In this document: positions 9,851 through 20,274 of the stretch, piece by piece
Numbering within the stretch: the first letter of the stretch is position 1
How the letters are laid out: every line of letters starts with the position of its first letter
Assembly (NCBI GenBank): GCA_947445215.1
Contig: CANFDA010000008.1
Coordinates: forward strand, 1-32,475
Reading direction: 5' to 3'
DNA: 32,475 nucleotides
Origin: Alphaproteobacteria bacterium
GTDB taxonomy: Bacteria; Pseudomonadota; Alphaproteobacteria; Micropepsales; Micropepsaceae
Made by a program: the position numbers and the translations under genes
Notes under the pieces: model-generated
What the model was told of the DNA's origin: nothing
The model's input: only the letters and a program-made list of their open reading frames with translations
The model's database searches: none

Positions 9851-10420
9851 CTAAGGGCCGCGCGTTTGACCGGGAATCCACAGAACGTCGCCCGCGCCGC
9901 CATCATTGGCCAGCCGCGCCATCACGAAGAGATGGTCGGAAAGGCGGTTGATGTATTGCAACGCCGCCGGGCCCACCGCTTCCTTCGCCGCCAGCATCAA
10001 CATCTCCCGCTCCGCCCGCCGCGCGATGGCGCGCGCCAGGTGCAGATGCGCCGCCAGCCGCGAGCCGCCCGGCAGGATGAAGGAGGTCAGCGGCTTCAAA
10101 TCTTCGTTCATGGCGTCGATCTCATGTTCCAGCCGCGCCACCTGCGTTGGTGCGATCCGCAGCGCACCTTCATCCTTGCGGCCATCCTCTGGCGTCGAAA
10201 GATCAGCGCCCAGGTCGAAGAGATCGTTCTGGACGCGGGCCAGCAGAACATCCAGCGGGCCGCTGCTGTCCAGCCGCGCGACACCAATGGCGCTGTTGGT
10301 TTCGTCCACCGCGCCGATGGCGGCGAAGCGCTGGTCCGCCTTGGAACGGCGCGTGCCGTCGGTCAGGCCGCTTTCGCCCGCATCGCCGCCGCGCGTGTAG
10401 ATTTTGTCCAGTTTCACCAT
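9851..10420 (-). CDS. Cob(I)alamin adenosyltransferase, PduO type
   Basis: Enzymes of this family transfer the adenosyl group of ATP to cob(I)alamin, making coenzyme B12. The N-terminal ATP-binding block reads KIYTRGGDAGESGL, close to the canonical KIYTRTGDxG motif. Further matches are VDETNSAIG and the C-terminal block RRAERE...YINRLSDHLFVMARLAN, which carries the conserved arginine and aspartate-rich surface. The product has 189 residues. The ATG at 10420 is preferred over an upstream TTG because an AGGA SD lies 6 nt upstream and homologues begin at this MVKLDKIY. The gene is divergent from the zinc-finger/polA pair. In alphaproteobacteria it often supplies B12 to methylmalonyl-CoA mutase, but no mutase gene is in the window. 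Confidence 0.93.
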   Translation of the reverse strand: MVKLDKIYTRGGDAGESGLTDGTRRSKADQRFAAIGAVDETNSAIGVARLDSSGPLDVLLARVQNDLFDLGADLSTPEDGRKDEGALRIAPTQVARLEHEIDAMNEDLKPLTSFILPGGSRLAAHLHLARAIARRAEREMLMLAAKEAVGPAALQYINRLSDHLFVMARLANDGGAGDVLWIPGQTRGP

Positions 10421-10433
10421 GGGAAATCCTGCC

Positions 10434-10461
10434 TTGCCCCTCAAATCCTAGCTTGTATGAT
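10434..10461 (+). promoter_or_regulatory. Candidate promoter for the zinc-finger/polA pair
   Basis: TTGCCC (10434-10439) and TATGAT (10456-10461) are separated by 16 bp and lie 32 nt before the small zinc-finger gene. The -10 match is good and the -35 match moderate (4/6). It overlaps the leader of the divergent adenosyltransferase gene. Confidence 0.45.
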
Positions 10462-10493
10462 CCCGGTCAACTACTCGTTTTGCGAGCGTTGCC

Positions 10494-10673
10494 ATGCCTG
10501 CCGAAAGTCCCGAAAGCGTCGAAACCGATCACACCCGCGTCGCCTGCGATGGCGGTGGCGGCGCGCTGGGCCACCCCAAGGTCTTCCTGGAAATGGGCGA
10601 CGAGCATTTTGTCGAATGCCCCTATTGCGACAAGCGCTTCAACCTGAAGCCGGGCGCGGGCCACTCACATTGA
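10494..10673 (+). CDS. Small zinc-finger protein (zf-CHCC / NDUFS6-like)
   Basis: This 59-residue protein ends in GHSH. Likely zinc ligands are Cys18 (RVACDGG), His27 (LGHPKVFL), Cys42 and Cys45 (VECPYCDKRF), the spacing of the zf-CHCC family related to mitochondrial complex I subunit NDUFS6. Alphaproteobacterial genomes commonly carry such a stand-alone protein; its bacterial role is not settled. Its stop is only 4 nt before the polA start, so the two are probably co-transcribed. There is no strong SD before its ATG. Confidence 0.88.
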   Translation: MPAESPESVETDHTRVACDGGGGALGHPKVFLEMGDEHFVECPYCDKRFNLKPGAGHSH

Positions 10674-10677
10674 GTAT

Positions 10678-13575
10678 TTGGCATTGAGCGGCCTCAAAAA
10701 GGGCGACCATCTCTACCTGATTGACGGCTCGGGCTATCTCTTCCGCGCCTATCACGCTCTGCCGCCGCTGACCCGCAAGGTTGATGGCCTGCCCACCAAT
10801 GCGGTGTCGGGCTACTGCAACATGCTGTGGAAGCTGCTGGCCGACCTGCGGGGCGGGGATGCTCCCAGTCATCTGGCCGTGATCTTCGATGCGGGGGAAA
10901 AGACCTTCCGCAACGATTTCTATCCCGAATACAAGGCGCACCGGCCGCCGCCGCCGGAAGACCTGGTGCCGCAATTCCCGCTGGTGCGCGACGCCACCCG
11001 CGCTTTCGGCGTTTCCTGCATTGAGATGAAGGGCTATGAGGCCGACGATATTATCGCCACTTACGCCCGCATGACGCGCGAGGCGGGTGCCCGCTGCACC
11101 ATCGTCTCGTCCGACAAGGACCTGATGCAGTTGATCTGCGAAGGCGTCGAACTGCTCGACACCATGAAGAACAAGCGCATCGGCGATGCCGAGGTGATGG
11201 AAAATTTCGGCGTCCATCCCCGCAAGGTGATCCAGGTGCAGGCGCTGGCGGGCGACAGCGTCGACAATGTGCCGGGCGTGCGCGGCATCGGCATCAAGAC
11301 CGCCGCCGAGCTGATCAACACCTATGGCGATATCGAAACGCTTATTTCCAGAGCCCATGAAATCAAGCAGCACAAGCGCCGCGAAACTATCATCGAGAAT
11401 GCGGAAAATGCCCGCATCTCGCTGCGGCTGGTGACGCTCGACGACCAGGTGCCGCTGAAGGAGCCGATCACCGACTTCGCCGTGCACGAGCCCAATCCGC
11501 AGGAACTGATCGCCTTCCTCAAGGCGATGGAGTTCGGCACCATAACCCGCCGCGTCGCCGCGCATTTTCAGATCGAGGATATCGACGGCATCGCGCCGGG
11601 CCCGGTGACCGCTGCCGCGCCCCGGCCGCAGCCTGCGCCGCAGACCCTGGCGGAAGCGGGCTTTGATTCCAATGGCGTGCATCCGCGCGCGGGCGAAGAC
11701 GCCGCCATCCGCAAGCCCATCGACCACAGCGCCTACACGGCGGTGACGGACGAGAAGACGCTGGATGCCTGGGTGGCGCGCGCATTCGCGGCGGGCCTGG
11801 TCTGCGTCGATACCGAGACCACCTCGCTCGATCCCATGCAGGCCAATCTCTGCGGCATCTCGCTGGCAGTGCAGCCGGGCGAGGCTTGCTACATCCCCTG
11901 CGGTCATCGCCGTGGCGATGGATTGAATTTTGATTTCTCCGAAAATGGCGATGGCAACCAGACTATCGCGCAACTTCCCGAAGCCGTCGTGCTGGCCAAA
12001 CTCAAGCCGCTTCTGGAAGACGATTCCATCCTCAAGATCGGCCAGAACCTGAAATATGACGCGCTGATCCTGCTCGAGCGCGGCATCCGGCTCCATCCCA
12101 TCGACGACACCATGCTGATGTCCTACGTCCTCTCAGGCGGGCTGCACGGCCATGGCATGGACGAACTCAGCGAGCTGCACCTCAGCCACAAGCCGATTTC
12201 CTTCACCGAGGTCACGGGCAAGGGCAAGGACAAGATCACTTTCGATTGTGTCGAAGTCGTCGAAGCGGTGAAATACTCCGCCGAGGATGCCGACGTCACC
12301 CTGCGCCTTGCCATGCTGCTGAAGCCCCGCCTTCTGGCCGAGCACAAGGTCGGCGTTTACGAAACGCTTGAGAGACCGCTGGTCATGGTGCTGGCCGACA
12401 TGGAGCGGGCGGGCGTCGCCATTGATCCCAAGCTGCTCTCGAAACTTTCCAACGACTTCGCCACCACCCAGTCGAAGCTGGAAACCGAAATTCACAAGCT
12501 GGCAGGGCAGGACTTCAACATTGGTTCGCCCAAGCAGCTGGGCGAGATCCTGTTCGACAAGCTGGGCATGACGGGCGGGCGCAAGACCAAGACCGGCGCC
12601 TGGTCCACCGACAGCGATGTGCTGGAAGATGTGGCGGCGGAAGGCCACCCCATTGCCAAGAAGGTGCTGGAATGGCGCGGCCTGGCCAAGCTGCGCGGCA
12701 CCTATACGGAGGCGCTGCCCGGCTACATCAACCCCAAGACGGGCCGCGTCCACACCTCATACGCCATGGCCTCGACCACCACAGGGCGGCTGTCGTCGAA
12801 CGATCCCAATCTGCAGAATATTCCGGTGCGCACCGAGGAAGGCCGCCGCATCCGCCAGGCCTTCATCGCGCCTGCAGGTTCGAAGCTGATCAGCGCCGAC
12901 TACAGCCAGATCGAGCTGCGGCTGCTGGCTCATATCGCCGACATTCCCGAACTGAAGAAAGCCTTCGCGGACGGCATCGACATTCACGCCATGACGGCGT
13001 CGGAAATCTTCGTTGTGCCGGTGAAAGACATGCCCGCCGATGTGCGCCGCAAGGCCAAGGCAATCAATTTTGGCATAGTCTATGGCATTTCCGGTTTTGG
13101 CCTGGCCAATCAGCTGGGCATCCCGCAGGGTGAGGCCAACGACTATATCAAGAAGTACTTCACCCGCTTTCCCGGTATCCGCGATTACATGGAAACGACC
13201 AAGGAACTGGCGCGCAGCCATGGCTATGTCGAAACCCTGTTCGGGCGGCGCATCCATATCCGCGAGATCAACTCCAAGATTCAGGGCTTCCGCGCGGGCG
13301 CCGAGCGCGCCGCCATCAATGCCCCCATACAGGGCACGGCGGCGGATGTGATCCGTCGCGCCATGGTCAAACTGCCACCGCTGCTGCCGCCCTCGGTGAA
13401 AATGTTGCTGCAGGTGCACGATGAACTGATCTTCGAAGCGCCCGAAAAAGACGTCGCCAAGGCGTCGAAGATCATTGTCAGCGTGATGGAAAAAGCGGCT
13501 CTGCCTGCCGTGGAAATCTCCGTGCCGCTGGTGGTCGAGGCGCGCGCGGCCGACAACTGGGATGCCGCGCACTGA
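10678..13575 (+). CDS. polA: DNA polymerase I
   Basis: Pol I fills gaps and removes RNA primers. The 965-residue product carries all three domains. The 5'-3' exonuclease covers about residues 1-295, with EYKAHRPPPPEDL and VDNVPGVRGIGIKTAAELI. The 3'-5' proofreading domain covers about 355-550 and looks active: DTETTSLDP near 376-384, KIGQNLKYD, and YSAEDADVTL. The polymerase domain has motif A (DYSQIELR, from 741), motif B (RRKAKAINFGIVYG) and motif C (VHDELIFE, His914-Asp915-Glu916). The start is uncertain: TTG at 10678 and TTG at 10684 are both possible and neither has an SD. Translation may be coupled to the zinc-finger gene that stops 4 nt earlier. Confidence 0.97.
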   Translation: MALSGLKKGDHLYLIDGSGYLFRAYHALPPLTRKVDGLPTNAVSGYCNMLWKLLADLRGGDAPSHLAVIFDAGEKTFRNDFYPEYKAHRPPPPEDLVPQFPLVRDATRAFGVSCIEMKGYEADDIIATYARMTREAGARCTIVSSDKDLMQLICEGVELLDTMKNKRIGDAEVMENFGVHPRKVIQVQALAGDSVDNVPGVRGIGIKTAAELINTYGDIETLISRAHEIKQHKRRETIIENAENARISLRLVTLDDQVPLKEPITDFAVHEPNPQELIAFLKAMEFGTITRRVAAHFQIEDIDGIAPGPVTAAAPRPQPAPQTLAEAGFDSNGVHPRAGEDAAIRKPIDHSAYTAVTDEKTLDAWVARAFAAGLVCVDTETTSLDPMQANLCGISLAVQPGEACYIPCGHRRGDGLNFDFSENGDGNQTIAQLPEAVVLAKLKPLLEDDSILKIGQNLKYDALILLERGIRLHPIDDTMLMSYVLSGGLHGHGMDELSELHLSHKPISFTEVTGKGKDKITFDCVEVVEAVKYSAEDADVTLRLAMLLKPRLLAEHKVGVYETLERPLVMVLADMERAGVAIDPKLLSKLSNDFATTQSKLETEIHKLAGQDFNIGSPKQLGEILFDKLGMTGGRKTKTGAWSTDSDVLEDVAAEGHPIAKKVLEWRGLAKLRGTYTEALPGYINPKTGRVHTSYAMASTTTGRLSSNDPNLQNIPVRTEEGRRIRQAFIAPAGSKLISADYSQIELRLLAHIADIPELKKAFADGIDIHAMTASEIFVVPVKDMPADVRRKAKAINFGIVYGISGFGLANQLGIPQGEANDYIKKYFTRFPGIRDYMETTKELARSHGYVETLFGRRIHIREINSKIQGFRAGAERAAINAPIQGTAADVIRRAMVKLPPLLPPSVKMLLQVHDELIFEAPEKDVAKASKIIVSVMEKAALPAVEISVPLVVEARAADNWDAAH

Positions 13576-13631
13576 TTTGATGGTCGCACGCGCTGACGCG
13601 AACCGCTCCGCACTTCGCGGGCGCGATGCTC

Positions 13632-14204
13632 CTAGGCCGCGATGCTCTTGAGCCCCGTCTCTGCGCTGATGCCGATCTTGTCCAGCGTGGCAACCAGCTC
13701 CGTCATCACCTTTTCGGAATTCTGCGCTTCGCCATCCTTCTTCTGCGTGGCCATATAGCCCGCCAGGAAGCCGGGCTTGCTCCAGTAAGCCAGGATGAGG
13801 CTGCGGCCATTTCCCGCCAGCTTGCCTTCGGTGAAGATGCCGGTGGCGGCCAGCTTCAGCAGGGTCTGCGCCTTCTCGACATGGTTGGGCGTGCGGGCGT
13901 TGAGCGATTCGAACAGCTTGCCGCGGCTTTCCACCTGGCAGGGCAGCGCATGCGGCGCGTCCTCGGCCTTGGGATCGACCTTCACCTGGTTGTGGCCATC
14001 CTCGAAAATCTTCAGCGAGAGATAGTCGCCGGTGTCGTCGTTATAGGTTTCCTTGACCACCTTCACGACGGTGGCCTTTTCGTCCTTCATCAGCTCCTAC
14101 GCCGTCTCGATGGCGCGCTCGCGCGAGGGCAGCACATCGTGCATCGTGCAGTCGCCCTTGGCGCCGACGCGCTTGAAAAGCTCGTAATGAATCTGAGTGC
14201 CCAT
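13632..14204 (-). pseudogene. Unknown conserved-looking protein interrupted by one in-frame TAG
   Basis: An ATG at 14204 opens a 190-codon frame broken only by TAG at 14099-14097 (codon 36). The first part reads MGTQIHYELFKRVGAKGD...ERAIETA, and the second resumes ELMKDEKATVVKVVKETYND, so the two halves fit without a frameshift. The protein is soluble, has no signal peptide, and contains no motif I recognise. After the stop, an ATG at 14090 lies just beyond AGGAG (14098-14094), so a 152-residue C-terminal product could still be made, although the spacing is short. The gene follows the MoeB/ThiF-like gene by 35 nt on the same strand, suggesting an operon. A single GAG or CAG to TAG change would explain the break. 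Confidence 0.72.
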
Positions 14205-14239
14205 GGGGGAAGTTTGCAGCGCCCGCGCTTAAAACGCGG

Positions 14240-15004
14240 TTAAGCCTGGTTTTTTCCGCAAAGGTCGCAGCCCGGGTCACGTGGCACGGTGATCGTTCTG
14301 AACCGCGCGCTTAACGCTTCGTAAATCAGCAGCCGTCCGGCCAGCCCGGTGCCGATGCTGGTGATTTCCTTCAGAACTTCCAACGCCTGCAAGCTGCCCA
14401 TCACCCCGGCGGCGGCCCCCAGCACGCCGGTCTCGGAGCAGTTGCCCACCGTGCCGGGCGCGGGCGGGGCGGGGAACAGGCAGCGATAGCAGGGCGAGAT
14501 TCCGTCATGCGCCTTCCAGGTGGCGAGCTGGCCGTCGAACTCGGTCACCGCCGCCGAGACCAGGGTCTTGGCTCCCGCGAAAGCGGTGTCGTGCACCAGG
14601 AAACGGGTGACGAAATTGTCCGAGCCGTCGGCGATGATGTCGTAGCCCGCCAACAGGGCGGCGGCATTGTCCGCCGTCAGCCGCACCGGATGCGTCTCGA
14701 CCACGGTGCCGGGATTGAGCGCCGCCAGCGCTTCTGCCCCGGCTTCGACCTTGGCCCGCCCCACATCCGCCGTGCGGTAGAGAATCTGCCGTTGCAGGTT
14801 CGACAGGCTGACCGTGTCATCGTCCACTAGCCCGAGCGTGCCGACGCCCGCAGCCGCGAGGTAGAGCGCCAGCGGGCTGCCTAGCCCGCCCGCACCGATC
14901 ACCAGCACCTTGGCGGCGCGGATGCGGGCCTGGCCCTGGCCGCCAATCTCCCGCAGCACCAGATGGCGGGCATAGCGCTCCAACTCGTCGTCATTCAGGC
15001 TCAT
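14240..15004 (-). CDS. MoeB/ThiF/HesA-family adenylyltransferase
   Basis: E1-like enzymes of this family adenylate the C-terminal glycine of a ubiquitin-like sulfur carrier (MoaD or ThiS). The 254-residue protein has the N-terminal block ELERYARHLVLREIGG, the nucleotide-binding GAGGLGSP (about residues 43-50), the SNLQRQILY arginine block, and DGSDNF. The zinc site is complete (CYRC and CDLC). A cysteine in GNCSETGVLG occupies the usual active-site position. The start at 15004 is supported by GGAAG 5 nt upstream and by homology (MSLNDDELERY). No MoaD, ThiS or rhodanese partner is visible, so molybdopterin versus thiamine cannot be decided. It leads a likely two-gene operon with the broken gene downstream. 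Confidence 0.93.
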   Translation of the reverse strand: MSLNDDELERYARHLVLREIGGQGQARIRAAKVLVIGAGGLGSPLALYLAAAGVGTLGLVDDDTVSLSNLQRQILYRTADVGRAKVEAGAEALAALNPGTVVETHPVRLTADNAAALLAGYDIIADGSDNFVTRFLVHDTAFAGAKTLVSAAVTEFDGQLATWKAHDGISPCYRCLFPAPPAPGTVGNCSETGVLGAAAGVMGSLQALEVLKEITSIGTGLAGRLLIYEALSARFRTITVPRDPGCDLCGKNQA

Positions 15005-15182
15005 GGACTTCCATAGCATTTCGCAGGCGCTTTGCGATATCGATTGCAGGCGCGCGGCGTCTTAGTGGTTGTTTTCGCGGCACAAATTGCGACAAGCGCT
15101 AGCTGGTTCCCGCATGGCATCGCTGCTAAGGACGCTCCATGGTCCGATCCAGGTCGGGCGTAACAATTGGGGAGCCCGCGCC

Positions 15183-16217
15183 ATGAAGCCTTCCGTCCGT
15201 CTCAGCTTTGCCGCTGCCATGATGGCACTGCTGGCCAGTCCGCCGCTTCTGGCGCAGCCCGCCGGTGCACCCGCAGCAGGCGCGCCCGCCGCTGGCCGTG
15301 GCGGCGCTCCTGCCGAAACCTGGTGGAGCGAGAAGACCAAGCCCGCCATCTATACCGCGCCCAACAAGCCGCTGTGGAAGCTGTCCGATCTCAAGCGCAT
15401 GCATGCCGGGCAGAACAGCTGGCGCGAACCGATCCTCAAGAACCTGCAGCAGGAAGCCAGCTACAATTCCTCCGCCCCCGGCATCAAGGTGCCGCGCCGG
15501 ATGAATTTCGACACCGAGATTCTTTTCGTGGTGATGGCGGGCGAGATGAAGTTCGAGATCGAAGACCAGGAGGCCTTCACTGCGACGCGCGGCTCTATCG
15601 TGCATGTGATGGAAAGCACCATCTATTCCTATGAGACAACGGGCGCGCAGAGCGCGCTGTGGGTGGAGATCGGCCCGCTCGACTACCGTCTGGTCTATCC
15701 CGGCGCCGATCCCGCGCCGGTGGCGAAGGCGGGCGGGACCATGGTCAAGGTGGCGTTCGGCCATCGCCCGGGTGCCTATGCCGCCCCCAACACGCCGCAC
15801 TGGAACCTGTTCGCTGCGGTCGCCGCCTGTCAGCCGACCGGCGTGCGGGTCAATGGCGACCATGTCTATGGCAGCGCCATCAACGGCTACGCCGTTCCAA
15901 ACGACCCTGAGAACAAGTGCCCGGCGGCCGGTGGCCGTGGCGGCCGGGGCGGTGCGCTTGCGGACGCGGCGCCCTTCAATCCCAACAGCGTCTTCGGGCA
16001 CATGCACCCGGGTATGTCGGAATGGTGGATCGTCATGTCAGGCAAGATCGACGGCAAGTTCGAAGGCGCGGGCGTGATGCATGGCGAGGAAGGCGATGTT
16101 CTCAACGCCGCGGCCAGCACCTGGCACCAGATGGAGTTCGTCGGTCCGGGCATGTCGACCCGCCTGGCCCTGTCGCCCTATCCGTTCAACAACATGAACA
16201 ACACCGCCGGTCAGTAA
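15183..16217 (+). CDS. Exported cupin protein of unknown function
   Basis: The 344-residue product begins with a signal peptide (MKPSVRLSFAAAMMALLAS, cleavage probably near LLAQ), followed by an Ala/Gly/Pro-rich linker (PAGAPAAGAPAAGRGG), so it probably acts in the periplasm. Two cupin segments follow. The first (about residues 112-155) lacks a recognisable histidine metal set. The second (about 262-325) has GHMHPGMSEWW and a later TWHQMEF, which fits a metal-binding cupin. Between them lies a Gly/Arg-rich patch (GGRGGRGG). The start at 15183 is chosen because GGGGAG lies upstream and the signal peptide begins there; earlier in-frame codons give no signal. No substrate is inferable, and the gene stands alone. 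Confidence 0.85.
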   Translation: MKPSVRLSFAAAMMALLASPPLLAQPAGAPAAGAPAAGRGGAPAETWWSEKTKPAIYTAPNKPLWKLSDLKRMHAGQNSWREPILKNLQQEASYNSSAPGIKVPRRMNFDTEILFVVMAGEMKFEIEDQEAFTATRGSIVHVMESTIYSYETTGAQSALWVEIGPLDYRLVYPGADPAPVAKAGGTMVKVAFGHRPGAYAAPNTPHWNLFAAVAACQPTGVRVNGDHVYGSAINGYAVPNDPENKCPAAGGRGGRGGALADAAPFNPNSVFGHMHPGMSEWWIVMSGKIDGKFEGAGVMHGEEGDVLNAAASTWHQMEFVGPGMSTRLALSPYPFNNMNNTAGQ

Positions 16218-16248
16218 GGCCGCGCAGCATTGACGGTTCAGAGATCGA

Positions 16249-16273
16249 CCAGGCGGCGAAAAGCATCGCCTGG
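16249..16273. terminator. Hairpin between convergent genes, possible bidirectional terminator
   Basis: Perfect 7-bp arms CCAGGCG and CGCCTGG with an 11-nt loop, 32 nt after the cupin stop and in the gap between convergent genes. There is no T-run on either side, so termination is uncertain. A second inverted repeat, AGCATAA/TTATGCT (16337-16365), overlaps the end of the methyltransferase gene. Confidence 0.4.
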
Positions 16274-16364
16274 CCGAACTGTTTCCGGCGGCGGGCGCTC
16301 TACCGACATTTATGCTAATTCAACAACTTACCGCGCAGCATAAGGTGCAGCATGAAAGTTATGC

Positions 16365-16922
16365 TCAGGCCTTGCGATAGACCCAGACGCGGGCGGGTGG
16401 GACGTTGGCCCAGACCATGGCGGCGCGGGTGACCTTGAAGCCCGGCGGCGCGGGCACCGACGGCTTCAGGCCATAGGAGAACTGGGCGAAGACGCCGCCC
16501 GGCAGCAGCCGCGCCGTGGCGGTTTCGATCAGGCGCTGGCGGTCCGGCAAGGGGAAGTTCAGCAGCGGCAGGCCCGAAATGATCGCGGCATAAGGCTCGG
16601 CATGGCCCAACGTGTGTTCCAGGTTGAAGGCGTCGCCATGGATCACGTTGACCCCGTGAAAACGGGTCTTCAGAAGCTGGCATAGATCATGGTCGTATTC
16701 GATGGCGGTGAGCTGGCTGGCCGGAACGCGCTCCAGGATTCTCTGGGTGAGGCTGCCGCTGCCGGGGCCCAGTTCCAGCACCGGACCATCGACCTGGATC
16801 TGCGCCGCCATGGCGCGGGCCAGGTGCGGACCCGACGGTGCGAAGGCGCCGACCTTCCGGGGCCGGGCAAGCAGGGCGCGGAAAAAGCGCAGATTGTCCT
16901 GCAGGGTGGTGGTATCGCTCAT
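16365..16922 (-). CDS. PmtA-like SAM-dependent phospholipid N-methyltransferase
   Basis: The 185-residue protein is a class I methyltransferase with motif I LELGPGSGSLTQRI (about residues 50-63), an acidic residue after the second strand (AIEYDHDL), and a GDAFNLE block. The N-terminal RPRKVGAFAPSGPHLA and the central ISGLPLLNFP resemble PmtA-type phosphatidylethanolamine N-methyltransferases, which make phosphatidylcholine precursors in alphaproteobacteria. An rRNA adenine dimethylase-like function is a less likely alternative. The ATG at 16922 has AGGAA about 6 nt upstream. It follows dnaJ by 56 nt on the same strand and is probably co-transcribed; a hairpin (16955-16969) lies between them. 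Confidence 0.82.
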   Translation of the reverse strand: MSDTTTLQDNLRFFRALLARPRKVGAFAPSGPHLARAMAAQIQVDGPVLELGPGSGSLTQRILERVPASQLTAIEYDHDLCQLLKTRFHGVNVIHGDAFNLEHTLGHAEPYAAIISGLPLLNFPLPDRQRLIETATARLLPGGVFAQFSYGLKPSVPAPPGFKVTRAAMVWANVPPARVWVYRKA

Positions 16923-16978
16923 CGGGGTTCCTGGCGGATTCCTTGGGAGACTGATCCGGGTTTCCCGGACATTAGCGA

Positions 16979-18115
16979 TCAGGCGTCGCCTTTCCAGAAG
17001 TCTTTCAGCCGGGCCATAAATCCTTCGGCCTCGGGGTGGCAACCGACGGGGCTCATGCCCTCGAATTCCCGCAGCAATTCCTTTTGCCGCTTGGAAAGCT
17101 TGACCGGGGTCTCGACCGCGATCTCCACATAAAGATCGCCCTTCTGGCCGGACCGCAGCACCGGCATGCCCTTGCCGCGCAGGTGGAACTGCCGCCCCGG
17201 CTGGGTGCCTTCGGGCACCGCCACCTTGGCGCGGCCGCCATCCAGGGTCGGAACCTCGATGGAACCGCCCAGCGCCGCCGTTACGAAGCTGACCGGGGCG
17301 CGGCAATGCAGGTCATGGCCGTCGCGCTGGAAGATGGGATGCTCCTGCAGCGACAGGAAAATATAGAGGTCGCCATTGGGGCCGCCATTGGCGCCCGCCG
17401 CGCCTTCGCCCGACAGGCGAATGCGCTGGCCTTCCTCGACCCCGGGCGGGACATCGACCGACAGGGTGCGTTCCTTCTGCACCACGCCCGCGCCGCGGCA
17501 GGTCTTGCAGGGATTGCGAATGATGCGGCCGCTGCCGCGGCAGGAACCGCAGCTGCGCTCGATGGAGAAGAAGCCCTGGGTGGCGCGCACCTTGCCGTGG
17601 CCGTTGCAGGTCGGGCAGGTCTCCGGCGACGAGCCGGGCTCGGCGCCCGCGCCGCCGCAAGGCTCGCAGGCGACCTGGGTGGGAATCTTGATCTCGGCGG
17701 CGCGGCCCGCATAGGCCTCTTCCAGCGAGATGGCGAGATCGTAGCGCAGATCCTGGCCGCGATTGCTGCGCTTGGCGCCGCGTCCGCCGCCCATCATCTG
17801 GCTGAAGATATCTTCGAAGACATCGCCGAAGCCGCCGGCGAAATCGCCGAACGGGCTGCCGCCTGCCTGGCCGCGCCCCATGCTGCCGTCGAAAGCGCTA
17901 TGGCCAAAGCGGTCAAAGGCGGCGCGCTTCTGATCGTCCTTCAGGACGTCATAGGCCTCGTTGATTTCCTTGAATTTGGTTTCGGCGTTGGCGTCGCCGG
18001 GATTCTTGTCGGGATGAAACTGCATCGCCAGCTTGCGATAGGCCGACTTCAGGACCGAGCCATCGGCGCCCTTGGCGACTTCCAGAGTCTCGTAATAGCA
18101 ACGCTTCGCCGACAT
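16979..18115 (-). CDS. dnaJ: Chaperone DnaJ
   Basis: DnaJ stimulates DnaK ATPase activity and delivers unfolded substrates. The 378-residue product has a J-domain (about 4-70) with the essential HPD at residues 34-36, a Gly/Phe-rich region (about 75-115, [17 protein letters not shown]), and four intact zinc-binding repeats ([32 protein letters not shown]). The C-terminal substrate-binding domains follow. One small oddity is [10 protein letters not shown] where most homologues read KRDYYEVLGV. The start is fixed by homology; only a weak G-rich stretch precedes it. It lies 73 nt after dnaK with a hairpin between, as in many bacteria where dnaJ is made at a lower level. Confidence 0.97.
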   Translation of the reverse strand: MSAKRCYYETLEVAKGADGSVLKSAYRKLAMQFHPDKNPGDANAETKFKEINEAYDVLKDDQKRAAFDRFGHSAFDGSMGRGQAGGSPFGDFAGGFGDVFEDIFSQMMGGGRGAKRSNRGQDLRYDLAISLEEAYAGRAAEIKIPTQVACEPCGGAGAEPGSSPETCPTCNGHGKVRATQGFFSIERSCGSCRGSGRIIRNPCKTCRGAGVVQKERTLSVDVPPGVEEGQRIRLSGEGAAGANGGPNGDLYIFLSLQEHPIFQRDGHDLHCRAPVSFVTAALGGSIEVPTLDGGRAKVAVPEGTQPGRQFHLRGKGMPVLRSGQKGDLYVEIAVETPVKLSKRQKELLREFEGMSPVGCHPEAEGFMARLKDFWKGDA

Positions 18116-18154
18116 GCCCCGATACTCTACTCACCTGCCCCGTGGAAAACGAAC

Positions 18155-18180
18155 GGCCCCCGCGTTTCACCGCGAGGGCC
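18155..18180 (-). terminator. Hairpin between dnaK and dnaJ (weak terminator or attenuator)
   Basis: On the minus strand the arms GGCCCTCGCG and CGCGGGGGCC pair over 10 bp with one T-G wobble around a 6-nt loop. The sequence following it is GTTCGTTTT, a poor T-tract. It probably lowers rather than stops read-through from dnaK into dnaJ, or stabilises the dnaK mRNA 3' end. Confidence 0.6.
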
Positions 18181-18188
18181 GATAAGAC

Positions 18189-20114
<1,926 letters not shown>

Positions 20115-20232
20115 TACGCGTGTTCCTTCTAACGGGCATGAGACCAAAGCCCTTGCGGCGCCTTCGGATCATCACATTGATATTCTTGACAAAATCAGCG
20201 CGAGGACAAAGCCCATGCTGACCTATCCGGGT

Positions 20233-20260
20233 ATATAGGGAGGGGCTCGGTGGGCTGCAA
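20233..20260 (-). promoter_or_regulatory. Candidate heat-shock (RpoH-type) promoter of dnaK
   Basis: On the minus strand TTGCAG (20260-20255) and CCCTATAT (the CTATAT at 20238-20233) are separated by 16 bp, with a C-rich stretch before the -10, as is known for alphaproteobacterial sigma-32 promoters. It lies about 120 nt before the dnaK start. The -35 lacks the preferred CTTGAA form, so assignment is moderate. Confidence 0.45.
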
Positions 20261-20274
20261 CCCCGGGATGCGAA

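Noticed and set aside
13622-13647. 10-bp direct repeat CGCGATGCTC between polA and the unknown gene
   Set aside because: Two short copies, one inside coding sequence, without symmetry or further copies nearby; likely chance in GC-rich DNA.
15005-15182. Possible divergent promoters between the E1 gene and the exported cupin
   Set aside because: Promoters must exist here, but no hexamer pair was better than chance by eye, so none is reported.
20115-20274. CIRCE/HrcA operator before dnaK
   Set aside because: No TTAGCACTC-type inverted repeat is present; the visible promoter is of the sigma-32 type.
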